A program made the position numbers and the translations under genes. DNA of 64,000 bases, from positions 402,626 to 466,625 of the forward strand of contig OZ025723.1 of NCBI GenBank assembly GCA_964019335.1. Reading direction: 5' to 3'. The DNA comes from Diplonema japonicum. Lineage: Eukaryota; Euglenozoa; Diplonemea; Diplonemida; Diplonemidae. How positions within the stretch are numbered: the first letter of the stretch is position 1; each line of letters begins with the position of its first letter. Of this stretch, positions 58,047 to 64,000 are shown piece by piece. The notes under the pieces are model-generated. The model was given only the letters and a program-made list of their open reading frames with translations. It made no database searches and was not told where the DNA came from.

Positions 58047-61000
58047 ATGAACGTCACGACCATGGGGTCGATCCCGACGAGCCTTCAAAGACTGTGGGGG
58101 CTTACCCTTAAGCACACTCTGGGCCGGGCGGTGAAGGACAACACAGAGGAGGCTTGGCTGCTGGTGGCGATGCTCCCCAAAGCCTGCCTGTGGAAGAAGA
58201 GGGGAGGGAAGAAGCGGGACAAGGAGACGGAGCTGAGTGTCCAGGCCAGATTGGAGGAGTGGGAGAAGGGAAATTACATGGCCCTCTGGAATAAGCTGGA
58301 ATCAGGTGAGAAGGGGGAACCTAAGAACGACGAGGTCTCTAAGGTCGCCAGGGCCACGGAACTGTGCAGCAAAGGGAGGTTCTCGGCAGGAAACGCGGCG
58401 CTTGTAGCCCAGGGGCTGGCGGAAGACAATGAGGATTGTTGGAGAGCGCTGCAGAGCAAACATCCAGAGCCACTACACCCCCAATGGGACAACCCGGCGA
58501 AGACGAAGGAAGCGGTAGAAGTCTTGCCGGAAGAAGTGCTGGACGCAATCAGGGACTTCCCGAGGGGGACTGCTGCGGGACCGACTGGTCTGAGAGCCCA
58601 GCACATCAAGGACGCGGTGGACGGAGCTTTTGAGTCTCAAGGCTGTTTGATGTCGGTGACGAGGGCAGTCAACGCATTAGCTAGAGGCACGGCCCCTAGG
58701 GAGGTGGCTCCGCTGATGGCAGGGGCGAACCTTGTAGCCCTCAAGAAGAACGACAGGGACGTGCGGCCCATAGCCGTTGGGGATGTGCTGCGTCGGCTGG
58801 TGGGGAAATCCCTTGTGAAGAAGATCGCTCCGGAAGTGGCCTCTTCGTACCTGAAGAAAGGCGGCCAGGTGGGGGTATCGGTCCCTGCTGGAATGGAGGC
58901 GGCTATACACACCATCAGGCAGTATGTGGACAGGGAACGGGGCAACAAGCAGGAAAACAAGGTGATCCTCAAGATCGACTACGCCAACGCCTTCAACAGT
59001 GTTTGTCGGAGACAGCTGTGCTCACAGGCCTATGAGCAAGCGTCGGGGCTGTATGCGTGGGCCGATTGGTGCTACAGGGTGCCCTCCCAATTATACTACA
59101 ACGGAAAGGTGATTAAGTCCCAGGAAGGGGTGCAACAGGGGGACCCGATGGGACCACTGCTGTTCTCTCTGGCCATCCAACCCCTGGTGAACAAGATAAG
59201 TGAAGACTGCAACCTGGACATCCTCCAGTTCTACCTGGACGATGGCGTCCTTGTGGGGAATGTGGATGAAGTGAGAAAGGCGTACAACATCTTGTGTGAG
59301 CTGAGCGGAATGATAGGGCTGAAAGTGAAACCCCAGAAGTGCGAGCTCATATGGGTTAGTGGCGACCTCCCCCAGACAGTGGAGGACACAGGCTTCGATG
59401 GCCTGACAGAAGAGAATTTCCACAAAGAGAGGAACTTCATGCTCCTGGGGGCGCCGATAGGATCGCCGGAGTACACGCAAGCCTTTCTGAACAAACGCTT
59501 GGACGCGCTGGAAGAGAACTTCGACATGCTGACCAAGGTGGGGAGGCAGACAGGGTACACACTTCTCCGGTATTGCAGCTCATACAGCAAACTGGTGTTT
59601 TACATGAGAGTGGTCCCAGACTCGCATGTGGGAGGGGTCATGCACAGGTTCGACGAGATGGTGCGGAAGACGATGTCGAAGGTGTGCGGCATGCAGTTCG
59701 AGAACGGGTCGAAAGAATGGCAGCAGGCGAAACTGTCCGTAAAAGTCGGTGGGCTTGGGATGAGGAGCTGCCAGGAGCACCTGCGCGCGGCCAACATGGC
59801 TTCGAGGGCGTCGACGATGAAGCTGTGCAAGGAGCTGGATCCCAAATACGAACATGGGCTGGAAGGGGGTGTATGGGGGAGCTGGCTCGAGTGGTTCAAC
59901 AGGACGAAGGGCGGCATGCAGATTACACCCGACATGGTGGCCAAGGCCCCCCACATCTGCAGCCAGAGGTGGCTCTCTAGGGTGCTTGATGAGAAGGCTC
60001 TGGAGGACCTCTTGGCGAAAGCAGATGCACGCTCGAGAGCGAGGTTGATGTCGGAGTCAATGCACTATGCGGGGGCGTGGTTGACGGCGACGCCTGACTT
60101 CTACAACCAGCTGTCGGACAACGAGTTTGGGGCTCTGATCAAGTGGTGGTTGGGGGCTCCGGTCTACAAGCAGGGTGAGAGCTGCCACGACCCGAGGTGC
60201 AAGACTGAGGGGATGGACGTATGGGGTGACCATGCCCAGGGATGCGGCAACGCCAGGATTGCGAGGCACGACCGGGTGAAGGAGACCATCCACAGACACT
60301 GTCAGTGGGCCGGGGTGAGCGCAACGATGGAGAAGACGGGGCTGATCCCGGGGTCGTCCCAGCGCCCGGCGGACGTGTTCTTCCCAGGTGGGGTGGGGGG
60401 TTCCCGCCCAATGGCTATGGACGTGGTCATCGTGCACCCGAGGAACGAGTCTTGTGTCAACCAGGCGGCGAAGACTGCGGGGTACGCAGCGGCGAAGGCG
60501 GAACACTACAAGCGCCAGAAGTATGAGGCGGAGCTCGCCAAGACACGCGTGGCCTTTGTACCTTTCGCGATGGAGACCTTTGGGGGGTTCGGGGAGGCAG
60601 CAGTCTACCTCACGAAGAAACTGTCCAGGAGCATAGCTGCGCGGGCTCACGGGGACAGAGTCTCGATACACAGGCGTGTGGTCCAAGAGGTGTCAACGGC
60701 CATGATGAGATCGATAGCAGGGGCGCTGTTAGTCAAAGGGCCTGTACAGTTGGATCCCGGGCCCCCGGTACCGGACGGCGAAGAGGAAAAAAAGGACAAC
60801 GAGGAAGCGAACAACGAACCCAACACTGAATCCAACACTGACCTCACAGAGGACTCCTTCGGCAATGAAAAAACCACCGAAGCTGAGGAGTCGTCCGAGA
60901 GGGAAGTGAAGGGACAGGGAGGCGGACCCCCAATCACGGTGGCCCACCAGCTGGATGCCCTTCTGGAGCAGACGAAGAAGGACCTGGACGCCCGAATGCA

Positions 61001-62816
61001 GCAGCAGCGAAAGGCGGAACCGATGGAGGGTGGAACACAAGGGAAAGCGGGAGCAGGACTCGAAGCAGCCTCGCCGGGAGGAGAAGACACGGAGATGGCC
61101 GGAACAGGATCCAGCGAGAGGGCTGGGCAGGGAGGGGAGCTTGACCCGAAGGCCCAGGAAGATGGGAAGAGACAAGGGGCGACTGACGCTGCGGTGAACC
61201 AGACCTTGGACGAGTGTCCTAAGGGGGATACGGAGGCCCAGAGGGACTCGAACAAGGGGGACCAGAGTGCGACAACTGCTACGAGGAAGATGACCGTGAG
61301 CGAATTCTGTAGGGAACAAGCTGCGAAGAGACAGGGCGGTGGGAGGACTCTGAAGCCGCAGGCGGATGACGCCCCCGAAGGGACCAAAGAGGGCGGGAAC
61401 GCACCGAGCGGAGGCAGCCAGTCGGGGCCTGACACACCTAGGGGTGGGATCCAGACGCCGGAGGGAGATCAGCTGATGGGAGTCGGGGCACCGGAAAGGG
61501 AACAGCAGGTGGAAGTAGGGGGAGACTTCGTTCAGCTTGACCCGATTGATGTGGTGATGGGCATCCCAATTCCGAGAGCGATGGTGCCACTGAGGGCGAG
61601 GCCGGGGGACCTGCTCAAGTTCATCATCCAGTTCGAGGGCCGGGTGGAGATCATCCTTGAAGAAGGAACGGACCCTGGAAGGGAGAGGACTGAGGAGATG
61701 CTTCTTGCGAAGGCCGAGTCGCTGGGTGTTCCGCTGGAGGTGGCTATGGCTGGCCAGATTGGTATCGCTGGACTTGGATACATGATGGTAAAGCAGTACT
61801 TCGCAAGCTTGGAAGGTGGGTCGGACGGAGAGCGCCGCAGCCGCATTGTGGGTTGTGAGGTGCAGAAGTCGGAAACATACCGCGAGTTCGAGTTCCCGAG
61901 GACGGTCCAGGATTTCCAGATCACGTACGCGTGTGGGTGTTCGGCGGTGCAACCTGTTCGTTTCAAGGGTGGCGTGCTCAAGGGGACTCTGGAAACGGCA
62001 TGGAGGGTGGTCAAGTTGCAGACCCGGGGGTGCAGACACCACCCGACACCGGGGAAGGAAGGGGTAGTGGGCATTGCGGCGGGAGCCGGCGCTACCAAGG
62101 TGACACTACGTGAGTTCTTGGAGAGGTGCGACGCAAGGATAAGGGCCCCAGTGGGAAAGGTCAAGGACCTGATCAAAGTGAAGGCGTGGGTGAGGGATGG
62201 AAGGAAGGTCACCCTCGACGTCTACGAGGGGAGGGGGCCCTGCGAGAAGGAGACGAGGCGCACTGTCCAGGACCATCTGCGGAAGATGGGTGTTGAAGAG
62301 GTCGACCTGCAGTCAGCGGTGGTGACGGTCCCGGGGTTGTTCGAGGACGTCTCCTTTGAGAGGTACCTTGGGCTGTTGGCCCGGAAGAAGGAGGAAGACA
62401 GGGAGAGGCGGCCTGAGGTGGTTGCCACGGACCTCCCCACCCTGGAAGAGCTGAAGTGGAGCAAGAAGGACAAGAAGCGGGCCCGGGCCCGATCGGCCAG
62501 TACTGACTCGGATTGTGTGGAGGGTGGCTACATCTATCTGAAGGGTACGGGGGCGGATGGCACCGTGGTCGAAGCCAACATATGCAGGGGTGAGCTCAAG
62601 GGGATGACCGGGCCCCAGTTCAAGTTCTTGGCGGAGCACAGGTTGATGGAAGAGCTGGGGAGCGACGACCTGGTGCGGGACACGGTCAAGGTGCGCAACA
62701 AGGAGAACTGGGCCCCGGTGAACAGTGCGGTGGCTTGGCTGCAGCTCGAGTCGGGGAGGGCACGGGTGGGGCCCATACCCCACAAGAAGAGGTCCAAAGG
62801 CTCGCTGGCCAGATAG
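58047..62816 (+). CDS. retrotransposon ORF2: reverse transcriptase, restriction-like endonuclease, long C-terminal extension
   Basis: 1589 residues from the ATG at 58047. An N-terminal segment (LWGLTLKHTLGRAVKDNTEEAWLLVAMLPK; FPRGTAAGPTGLRAQHIKDA) is typical of RTs with restriction-like endonucleases. RT motif A has IDYANAF (D311), motif B QQGDPMGPLLFSLA, motif C FYLDDGVLVG (D398, D399). A C-x4-C-x10-H-x3-C motif (C713, C718, H729, C733) precedes the nuclease signature RPAD(776)VFFPG...AMD(792)VVIVHP with downstream Lys. Family members nick the target and prime cDNA there. Most unusual, the protein does not end after the nuclease: from about residue 894 (LLVKGPVQLDPGPP, resembling a degenerate 2A peptide) it continues for almost 700 residues, first acidic and disordered, then a folded-looking part (1180-1589) I do not recognise. 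Confidence 0.88.
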   Translation: MNVTTMGSIPTSLQRLWGLTLKHTLGRAVKDNTEEAWLLVAMLPKACLWKKRGGKKRDKETELSVQARLEEWEKGNYMALWNKLESGEKGEPKNDEVSKVARATELCSKGRFSAGNAALVAQGLAEDNEDCWRALQSKHPEPLHPQWDNPAKTKEAVEVLPEEVLDAIRDFPRGTAAGPTGLRAQHIKDAVDGAFESQGCLMSVTRAVNALARGTAPREVAPLMAGANLVALKKNDRDVRPIAVGDVLRRLVGKSLVKKIAPEVASSYLKKGGQVGVSVPAGMEAAIHTIRQYVDRERGNKQENKVILKIDYANAFNSVCRRQLCSQAYEQASGLYAWADWCYRVPSQLYYNGKVIKSQEGVQQGDPMGPLLFSLAIQPLVNKISEDCNLDILQFYLDDGVLVGNVDEVRKAYNILCELSGMIGLKVKPQKCELIWVSGDLPQTVEDTGFDGLTEENFHKERNFMLLGAPIGSPEYTQAFLNKRLDALEENFDMLTKVGRQTGYTLLRYCSSYSKLVFYMRVVPDSHVGGVMHRFDEMVRKTMSKVCGMQFENGSKEWQQAKLSVKVGGLGMRSCQEHLRAANMASRASTMKLCKELDPKYEHGLEGGVWGSWLEWFNRTKGGMQITPDMVAKAPHICSQRWLSRVLDEKALEDLLAKADARSRARLMSESMHYAGAWLTATPDFYNQLSDNEFGALIKWWLGAPVYKQGESCHDPRCKTEGMDVWGDHAQGCGNARIARHDRVKETIHRHCQWAGVSATMEKTGLIPGSSQRPADVFFPGGVGGSRPMAMDVVIVHPRNESCVNQAAKTAGYAAAKAEHYKRQKYEAELAKTRVAFVPFAMETFGGFGEAAVYLTKKLSRSIAARAHGDRVSIHRRVVQEVSTAMMRSIAGALLVKGPVQLDPGPPVPDGEEEKKDNEEANNEPNTESNTDLTEDSFGNEKTTEAEESSEREVKGQGGGPPITVAHQLDALLEQTKKDLDARMQQQRKAEPMEGGTQGKAGAGLEAASPGGEDTEMAGTGSSERAGQGGELDPKAQEDGKRQGATDAAVNQTLDECPKGDTEAQRDSNKGDQSATTATRKMTVSEFCREQAAKRQGGGRTLKPQADDAPEGTKEGGNAPSGGSQSGPDTPRGGIQTPEGDQLMGVGAPEREQQVEVGGDFVQLDPIDVVMGIPIPRAMVPLRARPGDLLKFIIQFEGRVEIILEEGTDPGRERTEEMLLAKAESLGVPLEVAMAGQIGIAGLGYMMVKQYFASLEGGSDGERRSRIVGCEVQKSETYREFEFPRTVQDFQITYACGCSAVQPVRFKGGVLKGTLETAWRVVKLQTRGCRHHPTPGKEGVVGIAAGAGATKVTLREFLERCDARIRAPVGKVKDLIKVKAWVRDGRKVTLDVYEGRGPCEKETRRTVQDHLRKMGVEEVDLQSAVVTVPGLFEDVSFERYLGLLARKKEEDRERRPEVVATDLPTLEELKWSKKDKKRARARSASTDSDCVEGGYIYLKGTGADGTVVEANICRGELKGMTGPQFKFLAEHRLMEELGSDDLVRDTVKVRNKENWAPVNSAVAWLQLESGRARVGPIPHKKRSKGSLAR

Positions 62817-63072
62817 GCCAGCGGGGGTGTGGGGGGCTGTTCTCCCCCCCCCCCCCGCCATAGGAAGATGTGAAACTTTTTTTTTTTTTTTTCTGAGAAA
62901 AAAAAAAAAGGGAAAAATAAAAGAATAGGGAACAGGTGCTACAACGGCCAGGCTAGATAGAATCACTTAGATTTTTTTTTTTTTTTCCTTTTTTTTTTTC
63001 TTTTTGTTTTTCTTTTTTTTTTTATTTTTCTGTTTTTCTTTTTCTTTTTGAAGTGGAACCATCTCGGTCGAC

Positions 63073-63112
<40 letters not shown>

Positions 63113-63568
63113 CTTTTTTCTTTTTTCTTTTGTGGTGATGTGTTTTTCCTGTTTTTGATTTTCTTCTTCCCCCGCTCTATGCTTTTTCGCATGGACATTG
63201 GTCACTCTGCCCCTTTCCCCTTTTTTGATTCTCCCTCTTTCCCCCTCCTAAATTTTACCCCCTGCCCCACTCATTCCTCCCTAGTATGTTTTTGAATTTG
63301 CCTCTTCTTCTTTTAAGCCTTTTTTGAGATTTTTATTTTTGAATTTTTATCATTTGGAGTCTTCTTCTTCCCCTCTCCCTCCCATAAAGAAAAAGAGAAA
63401 CCCATGCCTTCCTCCCAGGTTGGAACTTGATTGTCTGTTTTGGAATATTTTTATTTTCTCTTAAGATTTATCGTGCCTTGTGTGTCTTTTGAAGAAAAAA
63501 AAAAAACTCGATAAAATTTCAGTGTGCATGGGGGTGCTCACTGTTTGAAAAAAAAAAAAAAACATTCT
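62817..63568 (+). other. low-complexity region between retroelement and satellite
   Basis: After the ORF2 stop: a C13 run, a T17-CTGAG-A12 inverted repeat (hairpin potential), the 10-mer AACAGGTGCT at 62931, the only complex sequence (62930-62970, ending CACTTAGA followed by T14), then long T runs (including one of about 38 nt near 63074) and pyrimidine-rich sequence. No continuation of the interrupted Cys-rich gene is seen, and no gene-like frame. Confidence 0.65.
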
Positions 63569-64000
63569 GCAAACCCGCAAACCCGCAAACCCGCAAACCC
63601 GCAAACCCGCAAACCCGCAAACCCGCAAACCCGCAAACCCGCAAACCCGCAAACCCGCAAACCCGCAAACCCGCAAACCCGCAAACCCGCAAACCCGCAA
63701 ACCCGCAAACCCGCAAACCCGCAAACCCGCAAACCCGCAAACCCGCAAACCCGCAAACCCGCAAACCCGCAAACCCGCAAACCCGCAAACCCGCAAACCC
63801 GCAAACCCGCAAACCCGCAAACCCGCAAACCCGCAAACCCGCAAACCCGCAAACCCGCAAACCCGCAAACCCGCAAACCCGCAAACCCGCAAACCCGCAA
63901 ACCCGCAAACCCGCAAACCCGCAAACCCGCAAACCCGCAAACCCGCAAACCCGCAAACCCGCAAACCCGCAAACCCGCAAACCCGCAAACCCGCAAACCC
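63569..64000 (+). repeat. 8-bp satellite (GCAAACCC)n, about 54 perfect copies to the window edge
   Basis: 432 nt of uninterrupted GCAAACCC, apparently without a variant, continuing past the window. The complementary strand is (GGGTTTGC)n, with the G/T-rich strand asymmetry of telomeric DNA. The G-rich strand points leftwards into the window, which is opposite to what a right-hand chromosome end would show, so it is best called an interstitial telomere-like satellite or minisatellite. All three minus-strand frames are open and encode the same octapeptide repeat (RVCGFAGL), a consequence of the 8-bp period and not evidence of a gene. Confidence 0.95.

Larger units (their letters stand above)
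57274..62940 (+). mobile_element. non-LTR retrotransposon with C-terminal restriction-like endonuclease
   Basis: Two ORFs: a small Ala/Thr-rich ORF1 (57421-58041) and a large ORF2 (58047-62816) with reverse transcriptase, CCHC motif and a restriction-like endonuclease, the plan of R2/CRE/NeSL-type target-primed retrotransposons. No LTRs. It follows an SL-RNA-derived leader (57212-57273). CRE-clade elements of trypanosomatids (SLACS, CZAR, CRE1) insert specifically in SL RNA genes, so the association is meaningful. Near the 3' end a T17-CTGAG-A12 hairpin (62877-62910) is followed by AACAGGTGCT (62931-62940), the same 10-mer found just after SL copy A (53035-53044), so the 3' boundary may be at about 62930. 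ORF2 lacks stops or frameshifts and the element may be active. Target-site duplications are not evident. Confidence 0.78.

Noticed and set aside
60729-62042. Long open frame on the minus strand (437 codons) opposite the retroelement ORF2
   Set aside because: It mirrors a GC-rich, strongly coding plus-strand frame with clear RT and endonuclease motifs; the minus-strand product is Leu/Arg/Pro-rich without family motifs.
58047-62816. RT ORF as a domesticated or degenerate gene
   Set aside because: All catalytic residues of RT (YLDD) and nuclease (RPAD...D) are present and the frame is open over 1589 codons; a recent mobile copy is simpler.
63461-63996. Minus-strand ORFs of 150-175 residues made of RVCGFAGL repeats
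   Set aside because: The 8-bp perfect repeat has no stop in three frames, so the open frames follow from the repeat period; no start context or acceptor.
63569-64000. Native chromosome end (right telomere)
   Set aside because: The plus strand is C-rich toward the right; a right-hand telomere should be G-rich on that strand.

Overview
The window is a gene-dense stretch of a protist nuclear genome. I assign it to Euglenozoa, most likely a diplonemid, on three grounds. (1) Two 62-nt segments (52970-53031 and 57212-57273) begin with a 37-nt sequence that matches the diplonemid spliced-leader (SL) exon as I remember it; its last 19 nt, CAGTTTCTGTACTTTATTG, equal the 3' end of the Leishmania SL. 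(2) Every credible gene is on the + strand, and most starts follow a pyrimidine-rich stretch ending in AG within a few tens of nt, as expected for polycistronic transcription with SL trans-splicing. (3) Many genes also carry very short GT-AG cis-introns (mostly 31-55 nt), which kinetoplastids almost lack. The genetic code looks standard (TAA, TAG and TGA all end genes).

Layout. 71-8015: a giant beta-repeat protein, a WBP11-like splicing factor, a cytochrome b5-like (MAPR) protein and a small membrane protein. 8016-9964: non-coding desert. 9965-29881: a long cluster with an unknown protein, two ARM/HEAT-like proteins, SepSecS (selenocysteine synthesis), a membrane metallophosphoesterase, a small-Tim-like protein, an RRM protein, Ubc13, a PPR protein, a coiled-coil protein, an FCP/SCP-type phosphatase, a formin and a degenerate nucleotidyl-cyclase-like membrane protein. 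29882-31557: desert. 31558-39426: a degenerate sirtuin, a second PPR protein, a coiled-coil protein, an SLC19-type vitamin transporter and a La-motif/KH RNA-binding protein. 39427-42325: desert. 42326-53897: a coiled-coil protein, SGT1, a PUFA elongase resembling Euglena delta-9 elongase, GPN2, a ZC2HC zinc-finger protein, an oligoadenylate-synthetase-like nucleotidyltransferase and a second elongase. 55062-57211: a frameshifted gene of Cys-rich tandem repeats, cut off exactly at an SL copy. 57212-62940: a non-LTR retrotransposon with a restriction-like endonuclease, preceded by that SL-RNA-derived leader. 63569-64000: 54 perfect copies of an 8-bp repeat running off the window edge.

Within clusters, stop-to-start gaps can be only about 40-80 nt. 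Clusters are separated by 1-3 kb deserts full of homopolymer runs. The genes form no single pathway; they look like co-transcribed housekeeping and lineage-specific genes, as usual in euglenozoan arrays. The most unusual points are the two SL-RNA fragments (one sets up a possible cis-spliced SL ahead of an elongase, the other heads a retroelement), the retroelement's roughly 690-residue C-terminal extension with a 2A-like junction, the OAS-like enzyme, and several enzyme homologues with altered active sites.
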